Origin: Phytopseudomonas punonensis
Lineage (GTDB): Bacteria; Pseudomonadota; Gammaproteobacteria; Pseudomonadales; Pseudomonadaceae
Direction of reading: 5' to 3'
NCBI RefSeq assembly: GCF_900142655.1
Contig: NZ_FRBQ01000004.1
Span: forward strand, 186,001 to 250,000
DNA: 64,000 nt
The notes beneath the pieces were generated by a model. That model saw only the letters and a program-made list of their open reading frames with translations. It had not been told where the DNA came from and did no database searches. This document shows positions 38,207-46,878 of the stretch, piece by piece (the stretch's first letter is position 1; each line of letters starts with the position of its first letter). The translations under genes and the position numbers were made by a program.

Positions 38207-39207
38207 AGGCTGGCGAACCGGGTCAGGCGCACCCCCAGCCCATCGCCAATGGCGACCAGCTCGCCGCGCCCTACGCAGCGGCCATTTACCAGCAGCTCGA
38301 CCTGCTGAACATCAGCGTCGGGCAATGCCAGCACGCTGCCCTCGCCCAGCTCGCGTAGCTGCCCCAGCGGCAGCTCCAGGCTGCCGATCTGGCAGACCAC
38401 GGTCAGCGGCACATCGTCCAGTTGCGCATCATCGGCGTCTTGCCCCATGGCGTTCTCCATCGTCGGGTTGATCGGTTGCAGGGCTTCGAGCAGTTGCAAG
38501 CCGGATTGCTGGCGTTTGAAACGGGCCTGTCGGTGGCCGCCCGCGAGCACCAGCAGGCCGTCGGCAGCCGCCGGGCAGTCGAGCATCAGCACGTCGCCCG
38601 GCCGCAGGCTGCGCAGCTCGCCCAGGCTCAGGGTCTGCCAGCCGCGCTGAAGGTGCAGGCCCAGCTGCAAGGTCGGCAGCGGATGACGCGCCACCGGCAG
38701 GTAGCGCTCCAGCAGATCGGCGACGCCTTGCGCGGCGGCATGGCTCAGTTGCAGGGTAAGCGTGCCCAACGGCGCACCGTCTGCACTCAGTTGCAGATTG
38801 AGCATGAAGTCACCGGGCTGCGAATCGGCGTCCAGGCTCAGCGGTTGGCCCAGGGCGGCTTCGAGCGGTTCGATCCAGGGCAGCAGCGCCTTTTCCAGCA
38901 GCACGCTCTGCAACGCCGGCGGCAGGCCCTGAAAGTCGCGCTGCAGCGCCAGCGATGCCAGCAACCGCTCGAGCAAGTCGGCACCCAGGTGCAGGTGCAG
39001 CGCGGCCGTGCCCAGACGCCCCGGCACGACGCAGGCGGCGTCGGGCTGAGGCGGACCGCCGATGACTACCTCGAGCTGCACACCCGCGATCTGGCCCTGC
39101 CAGGGCTGGCGCCGGCGCAGCAGCCGATTGAGCAGCGCCTGCCTGGTGACATCGAGTGACGGCAACAGGGGCAACACCGGCGCGGGCAGCGATTGGCAAC
39201 AGTTCAT
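38203..39207 (-). CDS. sctQ: Type III sorting platform (C-ring) protein SctQ
   Basis: 334 aa. Cytoplasmic C-ring protein (YscQ/HrcQ/RhcQ). The N-terminal two thirds are poorly conserved, as usual. Two SpoA-type regions are visible: LGELRSLRPGDVLMLDCPAAADGLLVLAGGHRQA (about 207-240), and the C-terminal SLELPLGQLRELGEGSVLALPDADVQQVELLVNGRCVGRGELVAIGDGLGVRLTRF (about 275-332). One gene codes for the whole protein, unlike the split HrcQa/HrcQb of P. syringae. ATG overlaps the sctO stop by 4 bp. Confidence 0.92.
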   Translation of the reverse strand: MNCCQSLPAPVLPLLPSLDVTRQALLNRLLRRRQPWQGQIAGVQLEVVIGGPPQPDAACVVPGRLGTAALHLHLGADLLERLLASLALQRDFQGLPPALQSVLLEKALLPWIEPLEAALGQPLSLDADSQPGDFMLNLQLSADGAPLGTLTLQLSHAAAQGVADLLERYLPVARHPLPTLQLGLHLQRGWQTLSLGELRSLRPGDVLMLDCPAAADGLLVLAGGHRQARFKRQQSGLQLLEALQPINPTMENAMGQDADDAQLDDVPLTVVCQIGSLELPLGQLRELGEGSVLALPDADVQQVELLVNGRCVGRGELVAIGDGLGVRLTRFASL

Positions 39208-39674
39208 CGATGCAGGGCTCCATGGGGACGGTCTTCAGCCAGGCTTTCCTCGCGGGCCTCGGCAGAGCGCTGCTGGCGGCGCACATGCTGTTGCAGCAAG
39301 GGCTCCAGCGCCTCGCACTGCAACTGCCGACGCAGCCAGAACTGTTGGGCCTGGTCACGGCCGGCCTGCACCTCGGCCAGCTGGCGGGAGGCTTCGCCGG
39401 CCTGCTGCGCCAGGTGGCTGCGTTGCGCTTCGAGTGCGTCGAGCAGCTCCAGTGCGTTGCGGTACTGCCCCACCGGCAGCGCCCCCGCGGTGAGCAGGGC
39501 CTGCAGTTGCCCGGCCTCGCCGTCGAGCAGCGCCAGGGCCTCGCTGACCCGCGCCTGGGCGCACTGCAGTTCGGCGGCAGCCTGCTGGCAGCGCACCTGC
39601 CAACCGGCCAGCTGTGCTTCGGCGCGGCGCACACGCAGGCGGCGCAGCGCGTCCAGCTGCTCGACGGCGCTCAC
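39204..39674 (-). CDS. sctO: Type III stalk protein SctO
   Basis: 156 aa, almost entirely helical coiled coil, rich in Ala, Arg, Gln and Leu with no hydrophobic segment. Size, coiled-coil make-up and position directly after the ATPase fit SctO (YscO/HrpO), the central stalk of the ATPase complex. Sequence in this family is poorly conserved, so the call rests mostly on position. No SctP needle-length gene follows: sctQ comes next, overlapping by 4 bp. Confidence 0.82.
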   Translation of the reverse strand: MSAVEQLDALRRLRVRRAEAQLAGWQVRCQQAAAELQCAQARVSEALALLDGEAGQLQALLTAGALPVGQYRNALELLDALEAQRSHLAQQAGEASRQLAEVQAGRDQAQQFWLRRQLQCEALEPLLQQHVRRQQRSAEAREESLAEDRPHGALHR

Positions 39675-40993
39675 CCGAGCACCTTGCGCAGCGCACGCAG
39701 GGTGTCGTCGAAGCCACTGGGCTCGGCGGCATCCTGACGCAGGAACTGTTCGATGGCGTCCTGACGGGCGATTGCCTCGTCGGCCAATGGATCGCTGCCG
39801 GCCACGTAGTCGCCGGTGCGCAGCAGCAGCTCGATGTCGGCATACCGCGCCATCAGGGCGCGCAGGTGGCCGGCCAGTTGCCGCTGTTCGGGCTCGACCA
39901 CGCGATCCATCAGGCGACTACGGCTCTGCAGTACGTCGATGGCCGGGAAATGGTTGCGCTGGGCCAGCTCGGCGCTGAGCACCAGGTGCCCGTCGAGGAT
40001 CGAGCGTACTTCCTCGGCCACCGGGTCGAGGGACGCATCGCCCTCGGTAAGCACCGTATACAGCGCCGTGATGCTGCCGGTGGACGCCGGCCCCGAGCGT
40101 TCCAGCAAGCGTGGCAGGGCAGAAAACAGCGACGGTGGATAACCGCGGCGGGTCGGCGGCTCGCCGATGGCCAGGCCGATCTCGCGCTGGGCGCGGGCGA
40201 AGCGGGTCAGGCTGTCGAGCAGCAAGAGCACATGGCGGCCCTGATCGCGGTGGTATTCGGCGTGGGCGGTGGCCACCAGCGCTGCCTTGACCCGCTCGGT
40301 GGCCGGGCGATCCGAGGTGGCGACCACGGCCACGGTACGCGCTCGCGCCTCCGCGCCCAGGTGGACGTCGAGCAGCTCACGCACCTCGCGGCCGCGCTCG
40401 CCGATCAGGCCGATGACGATTACCTGGGCTTCGCTGCGCCGCACGATGCTGGCCAGCAACGACGACTTGCCCACCCCGGGCTCGCCAAAAATGCCCATGC
40501 GCTGCCCGCGCGCCACGGTGAGCAGGCCGTCGATGGCGCGGATGCCCAGTGGCATCGGCTGGGCGACGATCTGCCGGGAAAAGGGTGCAGGCGGCTCGGC
40601 CTGCAGCGGGTAGCGCTGCAACCCGCTGACCGGCGCACCGCCATCGAGCACGTCGCCCAGGGGGCCGATCACCCGCCCCAGCAAGGCATCGCCGACCAGC
40701 ACGCTCTGGCTCTCGCCAGTGGCGACGATTTCGGTACGGGTCGACAGCCCCTCCAGGGAACCGACGGGCGAGAGAATCGCCTCATCGCCATCGAACCCTA
40801 CCACCTCGGCGGTGAGCACCCGCCCGCTGGCCGGGTCGCTGAGCCGACACAATTCGCCGATGCCGACATTCGGCACGCTGGCCTGGATCAGCGTGCCGCG
40901 GATGCTGCGAATGCGCCCGCGTAACGGCCGCGGCTGGGCATCGGCCAGGCGCGCGCTGAGGGTCGGCAGCAGGTCACGCAGAGGGGCGTTCAT
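39671..40993 (-). CDS. sctN: Type III secretion ATPase SctN
   Basis: 440 aa, full length. Hexameric ATPase that unfolds substrates and removes chaperones below the export gate. Walker A GEPGVGKSS at 170-178, Walker B LLLLDSLTRFARAQREIGLAIGEPPTRRGYPPS with the family's conserved TRRGYPPSLF, and AQRNHFPAIDVLQSRSRLM near the C-terminus. The ATG overlaps the end of sctL by 20 bp. The adjacent sctL and sctO products are its expected stator and stalk partners. Confidence 0.97.
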   Translation of the reverse strand: MNAPLRDLLPTLSARLADAQPRPLRGRIRSIRGTLIQASVPNVGIGELCRLSDPASGRVLTAEVVGFDGDEAILSPVGSLEGLSTRTEIVATGESQSVLVGDALLGRVIGPLGDVLDGGAPVSGLQRYPLQAEPPAPFSRQIVAQPMPLGIRAIDGLLTVARGQRMGIFGEPGVGKSSLLASIVRRSEAQVIVIGLIGERGREVRELLDVHLGAEARARTVAVVATSDRPATERVKAALVATAHAEYHRDQGRHVLLLLDSLTRFARAQREIGLAIGEPPTRRGYPPSLFSALPRLLERSGPASTGSITALYTVLTEGDASLDPVAEEVRSILDGHLVLSAELAQRNHFPAIDVLQSRSRLMDRVVEPEQRQLAGHLRALMARYADIELLLRTGDYVAGSDPLADEAIARQDAIEQFLRQDAAEPSGFDDTLRALRKVLG

Positions 40994-41573
40994 CGCCGCC
41001 CTCCAGACTGCCGGGCAACAGTGCCTGGCGCAGCCCTTGAAGCTGGGTATGCAGATCCAGTTCGACGCTGGCCTGGGGGCTGCTCAACCGTGCATGACCG
41101 GCAGCGAGACCGTCATCGGCCTCCACGTCGAGGCGCTCGCCGAGGTCGCTCAGTTGCTCGCGCACGGCGTCGAGCTGATCCGGCCGCACCTGCAGGCGCA
41201 GCCGCTGGGCGTGGCGAAAGGCACCCAGTGCCTGGCGCGTGCACCGCGCCAGACGGGTGGCGTCGTCCAGCTCGCCGATCACCTGCCGGGCGATGCCCAA
41301 CGCCAGGTCGGCCATCTGCGCTTCGAGGCCGGCCAGGTAGTCATCGACCTGCTGCGACGTGCGCGCCAGCAACTGCGCCGCCTCGCGTTGTCCTTCGGCG
41401 AGACCGGCCGCGAGGCCCTCGTCGCGCGCCTGGTCACGCAATTGCTGCAAGGCCGCCTGGGTGCGCTCGGCCTCCTCGCGGGCGGCCTGCATAAAGTCGT
41501 AGCCGTCGAGCCACTGCGCCGCCTCCTCGGCGCGCAGGATGCGCTGGCCCGGCTTGCCTGGCAGCGTACTCAT
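40974..41573 (-). CDS. sctL: Type III ATPase stator SctL
   Basis: 199 aa, FliH/YscL/NolV type. A long helical N-terminal half (AAREEAERTQAALQQLRDQARDEGLAAGLAEGQREA) and a C-terminal domain with ALGIARQVIGELDD, RLQVRPDQLDAVREQL and DDGLAAGHARLSSPQASVELDLHTQLQGLRQAL, the usual end of the family. Connects the ATPase SctN to SctK/SctQ pods. Start overlaps the sctK stop by 4 bp. Confidence 0.92.
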   Translation of the reverse strand: MSTLPGKPGQRILRAEEAAQWLDGYDFMQAAREEAERTQAALQQLRDQARDEGLAAGLAEGQREAAQLLARTSQQVDDYLAGLEAQMADLALGIARQVIGELDDATRLARCTRQALGAFRHAQRLRLQVRPDQLDAVREQLSDLGERLDVEADDGLAAGHARLSSPQASVELDLHTQLQGLRQALLPGSLEGGDERPSA

Positions 41574-42196
41574 GCAGCGCCTCGCTCGGCAGGGTGATTG
41601 ATGGCGAGGGCGACCTGGCGCACCAGTTGGACGTCATCGGCACTGCCGTTCGAGAGAGGCTCGGCCAAACCGAAGCGCAGGCGCAACCAGCCCTGCAGGG
41701 CCGGCGGCTGGGCCGCCAGCCAGGCCTCCAGGCAGCGCTGGCCGTCCGCCTCGATGGCAGCCAGCAAGGCATCGCCGGTCATCAACATGGGTGTGCCGGC
41801 CGGGGTTTCGCGCCAGCCAATGGCAAGGTCGTAGGTGGCATCGCCCAAGCGCTCGCGCAGCTGCTGCACCAGCGGGCCGCGAATTTCCCGGGCCAGGGCG
41901 ACGGCATGCCGGCAGGCACCACAGGCGCTGACCAGTCGGCTAAAGGCTGGCGGCGGCAGGAGCAGCACCGGCAGGTCGTCATCTGCCACCTCGCCGACGT
42001 CGCTCAACGGCTGCAACCCGTAGTAGGAAACCAGCAGCTCGCCAAGACGGGCTTCAAAGCGCTGCTGCTCGATCAGTTCGAGCACCCGGTCACGGGGTAG
42101 CGCACCGAGCAACGCGGCCTCCAGGCAATCACGGGCGACGAATGCCATCGGCCGGGCCAGCAGCAGGCGCAAGGCCTCGCGCACCCCCTGGCTCAC
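41570..42196 (-). CDS. sctK: Type III sorting platform protein SctK
   Basis: 208 aa from a GTG at 42196 (VSQGVREAL), in a GTGA overlap with the sctJ stop; the longer frame from 42340 runs back over the sctJ end. Position between SctJ and SctL matches YscK/NolU/HrpD, the adaptor between inner ring and C-ring. Sequence is Leu/Ala rich with QLRERLGDATYDLAIGW in the middle; SctK proteins diverge greatly, so order is the main evidence. Confidence 0.78.
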   Translation of the reverse strand: MSQGVREALRLLLARPMAFVARDCLEAALLGALPRDRVLELIEQQRFEARLGELLVSYYGLQPLSDVGEVADDDLPVLLLPPPAFSRLVSACGACRHAVALAREIRGPLVQQLRERLGDATYDLAIGWRETPAGTPMLMTGDALLAAIEADGQRCLEAWLAAQPPALQGWLRLRFGLAEPLSNGSADDVQLVRQVALAINHPAERGAA

Positions 42197-42978
42197 TCGC
42201 TTTCCCTCAACACGTAGGTGCCCTGCCCCTGGCGCTCGCGCCACAGTAACCAGCCCAGGGCGCCGGCCATGCCGAGCAGCAGCAACAAGCCGCCGAAAAA
42301 CAGGGTGCGTGCCCGCGACACGCTCTCGTCGAGCATCCACACGCCGAGAAAGGAGCTCAGCGGCGGCCGTGCATCGTCACGCCGGTTGCGCGCTGCGGCC
42401 TTGATCGCGGTGACCGATACACCGTCGTAGTTGAGCCCGGAAATACTGTTGGCAACCAGGGTCTTGATCTGTGGAATCAACTGGTCGATGTCGGTATCGG
42501 CTTCGTAACGAATCAGCACCGATGCCGATGATGGCGAGATCACCCGCTTGAGCAGGTCGTTGTCGGGCAGCACCACGTGCACCCGCGCCGAAAGCACGCC
42601 ATCGATCTGCGACACGGTGTGCGACAGTTCTTCGCTGAGCGCATAGACCATCTGCGCCCGCTCCTGCACCGGCGAGGACACCAGGCCGTTGTTCTTGAAT
42701 ACCTCGCCCATATTGGAAAACTGCTGCTGCGGCAGGCCGGCTTCGTCGAGCAGGGCGACGGCCTCGGACAATCGCTCCTGGGGCACGCTGACGGTAATGC
42801 GGCCATCCTCCTGCACCTGGCGCTGGGCGGCGATGCCCTCGCGCAGCAGGGCGGCGACCATGCTGTTGGCTTCACGCTCGCTGAGGTTGCTGTACAGCAC
42901 CATGCCGTCGCAGGCCTGCAGCAACAGCATCATCAGCAACAGCGCGAACCACCGCAAAGGATGCCCACGCATACTCAC
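42193..42978 (-). CDS. sctJ: Type III inner ring lipoprotein SctJ
   Basis: 261 aa. Signal peptide with lipobox LLQAC, giving lipid-modified C23. Ring-building domains contain YSNLSEREANSMVAALLREGI, FSNMGEVFKNNGLVSSPVQERAQMVYALSEELSHTVSQIDGVLSARVHVVLP and SVLIRYEADTDIDQLIPQIKTLVANSISGL, all characteristic of YscJ/HrcJ/NolT. A C-terminal membrane helix (about 224-246) ends in a short cytoplasmic tail. Forms the periplasmic inner ring with SctD. ATG overlaps the sctI stop by 4 bp. Confidence 0.97.
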   Translation of the reverse strand: MSMRGHPLRWFALLLMMLLLQACDGMVLYSNLSEREANSMVAALLREGIAAQRQVQEDGRITVSVPQERLSEAVALLDEAGLPQQQFSNMGEVFKNNGLVSSPVQERAQMVYALSEELSHTVSQIDGVLSARVHVVLPDNDLLKRVISPSSASVLIRYEADTDIDQLIPQIKTLVANSISGLNYDGVSVTAIKAAARNRRDDARPPLSSFLGVWMLDESVSRARTLFFGGLLLLLGMAGALGWLLWRERQGQGTYVLRESE

Positions 42979-43388
42979 TGGCCCCTTAGCAGGGTGTTGG
43001 CGGAGCCGGAAATCTGCGTGGCGCCACGTACCACCATCTGGGTCTCGATGGAGTAGTCAAATACCCGGCTGAGTGAGCCGACCAGGCGGTCGATCTGCTG
43101 CTCGTTGACCTTGCCCGGCTCGACCCCGGCGCCCTTGTCCACCTGCGCACTGCTGATGTAAGGCGTGCGCTCCACCGCGGCACTGTCGGAAAAACCCTTG
43201 GAGCGGTCGATGAAACCGTTGAGCCGCTCCATGAGGTTTTCGCCGATCTGATTCGGGCTCGCGCCCTGGGGCATGCCCTTGGCCTGGCTGGCCATATGCT
43301 CGAACAGGTTCTGCGACACCTGGGCGACATCCTGCCCGGCGGCCGCCGGGGTCGCCGTGGCGACTGCTGCACTGACTGTCATGGCCAA
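42975..43388 (-). CDS. sctI: Type III inner rod protein SctI
   Basis: 137 aa. No signal peptide. The C-terminal helix (IDRLVGSLSRVFDYSIETQMVVRGATQISGSANTLLRGQ) has the SctI pattern: a long amphipathic helix followed by a short segment before the stop. Position immediately before sctJ matches YscI-YscJ and NolB-NolT. It is itself secreted and links export gate and needle. The start at 43388 has GGGGATTGGCC upstream; an ATG two codons later is possible. Confidence 0.82.
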   Translation of the reverse strand: MAMTVSAAVATATPAAAGQDVAQVSQNLFEHMASQAKGMPQGASPNQIGENLMERLNGFIDRSKGFSDSAAVERTPYISSAQVDKGAGVEPGKVNEQQIDRLVGSLSRVFDYSIETQMVVRGATQISGSANTLLRGQ

Positions 43389-43397
43389 TCCCCGTGG

Positions 43398-43598
43398 TTA
43401 TTCTTCGTCGTCCGCGGTGGCTTCCTTGAGAATCTCCTGGGCCCGCGGCATGACGATGAACTGGCCACCGAGGATGATCGCCTGGGTGATCATGTCTTCG
43501 GTCATCGCGTCCCCCTGGGCGTTTTCCAGCGCCTGGTCGAATTCGGCTTCAGGGGTGTTCTGGGGGCTGGTGTTGCCATCTACCTGGGTGACTGCCAT
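43398..43598 (-). CDS. Small acidic type III protein, candidate needle subunit
   Basis: 66 aa, no signal peptide, no cysteine. Starts MAVTQVDGNTSPQNTPEAEFDQALENAQGD; a hydrophobic patch (ITQAIILGGQFIVMP) sits near the C-terminus, which ends acidic (ATADDEE). It lies between sctC1 and sctI, the place of yscF in the order F-(G-H)-I-J, and has the size of needle or early secreted proteins. I cannot match its sequence to a needle family. GGAGAGAACC precedes the ATG. A small chaperone is the alternative; the 53-aa gene at 50997 competes for the needle role. Confidence 0.7.
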   Translation of the reverse strand: MAVTQVDGNTSPQNTPEAEFDQALENAQGDAMTEDMITQAIILGGQFIVMPRAQEILKEATADDEE

Positions 43599-43622
43599 GG
43601 GTTCTCTCCTGTCGTCTGAGGT

Positions 43623-44294
43623 TTATTCGTCCGTATCCTTGACCACCTGGATGCCGGCACTGCCGCGGAACACCCGCACGCCTCGCTCGCGAACCACTTC
43701 GGGCTCGGCGACCACCGGGCTCTGCAGTTGATCGATACGTTGCTGAACCAGCGCCATGTAGGGCGGCGGCCCGGAAATCAGCATGCCGTCACCGTGAAAG
43801 CTGCTGCGCAGCGACAGGTGCTTGCCTGCTACACCCAGCTCGTCCAACGCGGTCTGCAGCTCGTCGAGCTGAAAGCCGCTGGGTTCGAACTGGCGAATCT
43901 CGATTTCTTCCTCACTGTTCACATGCAGCATGTTGCCGTCGAAAAACCAGGTCAGGCCGCCGTTACCGCACAAGGCGTCGAGAAACTCGCCGGCACTAGC
44001 CGCACGCAGGTTGCTCTGGGCGCGGCCCTTGACCCGATTGGAAATCGCCATCGGCAGGCCAAGGTTGCGCCCGAAGGCCTCCAGAGTGCTGCGCAGGTCC
44101 TGGTTGATCACCACATAGTCGTAAGGCTGATCGAACCATGGCGGCGTTACCTCGGCGTGGGCCGTACCCGCACTGCCCGCCAACAACAGCACGGCCAGCG
44201 CCAGGCAACGCCCGATGGAGCCACTATCGGCGCAGGCAGGTCGATGAAACAACCGCCGCCCGGCAACAATCACAAGATTTCGCAGCCCCTTCAC
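43623..44294 (-). CDS. sctC1: Split secretin N-terminal half SctC1 (RhcC1-like)
   Basis: 223 aa from a GTG at 44294, with AGGGGG upstream; the longer frame to 45194 lies antisense to the TPR gene. A signal peptide ends at AGSAGTAHA. The mature part equals the N0-N1 domains of a type III secretin: WFDQPYDYVVINQDLRSTLEAFGRNLGLPMAISNRVKGRAQ, then GGLTWFFDGNMLHVNS. There is no secretin pore domain. Rhizobial T3SS split the secretin in the same way (RhcC1/RhcC2). Heads the block sctC1-to-sctU and is divergent from the TPR lipoprotein gene 67 bp away. Confidence 0.88.
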   Translation of the reverse strand: MKGLRNLVIVAGRRLFHRPACADSGSIGRCLALAVLLLAGSAGTAHAEVTPPWFDQPYDYVVINQDLRSTLEAFGRNLGLPMAISNRVKGRAQSNLRAASAGEFLDALCGNGGLTWFFDGNMLHVNSEEEIEIRQFEPSGFQLDELQTALDELGVAGKHLSLRSSFHGDGMLISGPPPYMALVQQRIDQLQSPVVAEPEVVRERGVRVFRGSAGIQVVKDTDE

Positions 44295-44360
44295 AGATCC
44301 CCCTGAAGCTGGCTCTATAGAATGCCGTGCACGTGCCGAACCAACCCAGGAGCACCGCCC

Positions 44361-45164
44361 TTGCCGTCGATTTCCACCCGTTGCATCCTGCTTGCCAGCC
44401 TTGCCCTGCTGGGCGCCTGCAGTAACCACTCGCCGAGCACGCCCGCACCAGCCGGCGATGAGGCCTACCAGCGGCTGATGAAACTGGCCGGCGATGTCGA
44501 ATCGCGCGGTGACCGCGGCACCGCCGCGACGCTCTACCAGAGGGCTGCGGAGCAACCGGGGGCGGGCTTCGAAGCCTGGCAGCGGCTGGGCCATGCGCGA
44601 CTGGAGAGCGGCAACATCCAGGGCGCCGAGCCGGCCTACCAGAAGGCCGTCGCGCTGGAGCCGGACAACCCGCTGGGCCTGCTCGGCCTGGGCACCGCGC
44701 AGCTGCGCCTGGGCTACCCGGAGCGCGCCCAGCCGCTGCTGGAAAGTGCCGCCCGGCAATTGCCCAACGATGCCCAGGCCTTTGCTCGCCTGGGCGCCGC
44801 CGAGGCGCAGCTGGGCAATGTCACGGCCATGCAGAACGCCTTCGCCACGGCACGCCGGCTGGCCCCCGATGACCTCGATGCGCGCAGCAACCTGGCCCTG
44901 GCCTATGCGCTCAACGGCGACACGGGCAATGCCCTGCGCGAGATCGCCGGCATCGACCGTGCGCCCACCGCGCAGTTGCGCCATCAACGCAACGCGCTGT
45001 TGGTTCAGGTATTGGCGGGCGCGCAGGGCAAACCGGCCAGCGTGCAGCTCGACGACACCAGCGCCACCCAGCGCCAGGCGCTGATCGCCGAGGCGCAGCG
45101 TATCGCCGCCATCCGCGACCCCGCCGAACGCGCCAGGGCCCTGGGGCTCAGCGCGGGGCAGTAG
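44361..45164 (+). CDS. TPR lipoprotein (TadD-like) between the secretin halves
   Basis: 267 aa from a TTG at 44361, with CCAGGAG eight bases upstream; an ATG at 44322 would put 13 extra residues before the signal. Lipobox LLGAC makes it an outer-membrane lipoprotein candidate. At least four TPR-like repeats follow (AYQRLMKLAGDVESRGDRGTAATLYQRAAEQ; AWQRLGHARLESGNIQGAEPAYQKAVALEPDNPLGLLGLG; AFARLGAAEAQLGNV; ARSNLALAYALNGDTGNALREI). TadD of Tad pili has this build, and Rhc-type systems have a TPR gene between rhcC1 and rhcC2. Probably a secretin pilotin. The only plus-strand gene in the apparatus. Confidence 0.85.
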   Translation: MPSISTRCILLASLALLGACSNHSPSTPAPAGDEAYQRLMKLAGDVESRGDRGTAATLYQRAAEQPGAGFEAWQRLGHARLESGNIQGAEPAYQKAVALEPDNPLGLLGLGTAQLRLGYPERAQPLLESAARQLPNDAQAFARLGAAEAQLGNVTAMQNAFATARRLAPDDLDARSNLALAYALNGDTGNALREIAGIDRAPTAQLRHQRNALLVQVLAGAQGKPASVQLDDTSATQRQALIAEAQRIAAIRDPAERARALGLSAGQ

Positions 45165-45190
45165 AACCTGCTGCCGGGTGATGGCGAGGC

Positions 45191-45586
45191 TCATTGCCCG
45201 CCTCCGGTATCGCTCTGCGCGGCCTGCTCCTGACGACGGCGGCGCTTCTCGTCGGCCTCGAAACCTTCCAGGTACGACTGCGCCGCGCGGCCCACCGGCG
45301 CGGCCAGGGTCGGCCCGGTCTGCCGGCCACGCAGCAGATCACCACGGCGCTCGACCATCTGCAGCAGATTGGCGTTGTTGGCGCAGCCAGGCGGCAGAGG
45401 TAGCAGCTCACGCTCGTCGACTGGCTGGCCCTCATCCGTGACGCGACGGCAGGCATCCGGCACCAGCAACGTCTGGCCATTACCGTCGACGATGGTCTGG
45501 TAACCAGGGGAATAGTCTGGCGCCCGCAACTCGGTCTGGCAGGCGCCCAGCAGCAGGCAGGTGGACAGCAGGCCCAGACGAGTCAT
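45191..45586 (-). CDS. CpaD-like lipoprotein
   Basis: 131 aa from the ATG at 45586 (MTRLGLLSTCLLLGAC), chosen because GGGAG lies upstream; an ATG at 45604 overlaps the sctC2 stop. Lipobox LLGAC. The mature part has LPPGCANNANLLQMVERRGDLLRGRQTGP, close to the CpaD (Tad pilus) motif in which a Gly-Cys-Ala is followed by NLxxMV and a downstream basic segment. CpaD proteins assist the Tad secretin, and this gene directly follows the Tad-like secretin sctC2. Ends in a basic, Gln-rich tail. Confidence 0.75.
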   Translation of the reverse strand: MTRLGLLSTCLLLGACQTELRAPDYSPGYQTIVDGNGQTLLVPDACRRVTDEGQPVDERELLPLPPGCANNANLLQMVERRGDLLRGRQTGPTLAAPVGRAAQSYLEGFEADEKRRRRQEQAAQSDTGGGQ

Positions 45587-45600
45587 CACGGCACTCCCGT

Positions 45601-46878
45601 TCATTGCAGGTGGAACCCGAAGGAGCTGCTACGCGCCGGGCCATCGGCACGGGCGCCCAGGCTTTTGTCGAGCGGCGTGAGCATGGCCTGGGTCTGCACC
45701 GGCTCGACCAGATAGGGGGTGATGAGGATCACCAGCTCGGTCTCGTTCTGCTGAAAGCGCTTGGAGCGGAACAGGTTGCCGAGCACCGGCATGTCGCCCA
45801 GCAGCGGGACCTTTTCCAGATCCCGTGAATTCTCTCGCTGGAACAGGCCGGCAATTGCAAAGGTCTGCCCACTACCAACCTCGACGCGGGTGTCGGCGCG
45901 GCGCACGCGGAACGACGGCACGCGGAACCCGGAGACTTCCAGGGTGCTGCCGCCCATCAGGCTGCTGACTTCCGGGCGCACCTGCAGGCCGATGCGGTCG
46001 CCCGGCAACACGGTCGGGCTGAACAGCAGCGACACCCCGTAGGATTTGTATTCGACGCCCACCAGGTCGCTGTTCACCGGTACCGGTACCGGCACTTCGC
46101 CGCCCGCCAGGAAGCTCGCCGTCTCACCGGTCATGGCAGTGATGTTCGGCTCAGCGAGGATCTCCAGCACGCCATTGCTCTGCAGCGCCTCGAGCACGCT
46201 GTCGATATTGAAGTTGCCACTGTCCAGGCCCACGCCGATCAGGTTGGAGCCGCCGGCAGCGGCCTCCGCCGCCAGGTTGCCGCCGGTGAGCAGGCCGAAC
46301 GAGAAGGTGCCGTTGTTGAACAGCGCATTCCAGCTGACGCCGTAGCGCAGCAGCTCCTCGCGAGACACCTCGGCGAAGCGCACGCGGATGTTCACCTGGG
46401 CAGAGCCGGCGTACGTCGCGGTGTTCACCGCCCCCTGCCAGTCCTGCCCGGTGGGATCGAGCAGGGCATTGAGGTCCAGCGCCTCGGCGACGTTACTGAC
46501 CTGGCCACGGGCCGCCAGGCGGTTGCCGACGCCCTGAACCTCGGTGCCGCTCTGCGGGTGGCGGCTGCGCAGCGCACTGGTGATCGGCCGGCCGTTGCTG
46601 CCGACGCTGATCTGCAGAGAGGCGATTTCTCGCTCGTCACTGCCCAGGGCCACCAGGGTGGTGTGCCCCGGGCGCTTGCCAAACAGGTAGATGACCCCGG
46701 GCGACACCACCTGCAGGTCGGCCACACCGGGCTCGGCGATCATCACCGCATCCACCGGGTCGCTGAAGCGCATGATCCGCCCCTCGCCGGTGCCCAGGCT
46801 GATATCGCCCCCCAGCGGGGACTGGGCCATGGCCAGCAACGGCAGGCAGCACAGCGTCAATGCGAGCAGGCGGATCAT
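45601..46878 (-). CDS. sctC2: Split secretin C-terminal half SctC2, Tad/CpaC-like
   Basis: 425 aa with a signal peptide (MIRLLALTLCCLPLLAMA). The N-terminal domain holds VISPGVIYLFGKRPGHTTLVALG-like sequence as in Tad secretins (positions about 55-80). The secretin domain follows: VRFAEVSREELLRYGVSW, NGVLEILAEPNITAMTGE, ASFLAGGEVPVPVPV, then VPLLGDMPVLGNLFRSKRFQQNETELVILITPYLVEP. These are CpaC/RcpA features, not those of Ysc secretins. It should build the outer-membrane pore with SctC1 supplying the missing N-domains. The start overlaps the sctV stop by 4 bp; the CpaD-like gene follows. Confidence 0.9.
   Translation of the reverse strand: MIRLLALTLCCLPLLAMAQSPLGGDISLGTGEGRIMRFSDPVDAVMIAEPGVADLQVVSPGVIYLFGKRPGHTTLVALGSDEREIASLQISVGSNGRPITSALRSRHPQSGTEVQGVGNRLAARGQVSNVAEALDLNALLDPTGQDWQGAVNTATYAGSAQVNIRVRFAEVSREELLRYGVSWNALFNNGTFSFGLLTGGNLAAEAAAGGSNLIGVGLDSGNFNIDSVLEALQSNGVLEILAEPNITAMTGETASFLAGGEVPVPVPVNSDLVGVEYKSYGVSLLFSPTVLPGDRIGLQVRPEVSSLMGGSTLEVSGFRVPSFRVRRADTRVEVGSGQTFAIAGLFQRENSRDLEKVPLLGDMPVLGNLFRSKRFQQNETELVILITPYLVEPVQTQAMLTPLDKSLGARADGPARSSSFGFHLQ

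Noticed and set aside
43623..45194. Long upstream extension of sctC1 to 523 aa.
   Set aside because: The extra 300 codons lie antisense to the TPR lipoprotein gene. A GTG at 44294 with AGGGGG upstream gives a proper signal peptide.
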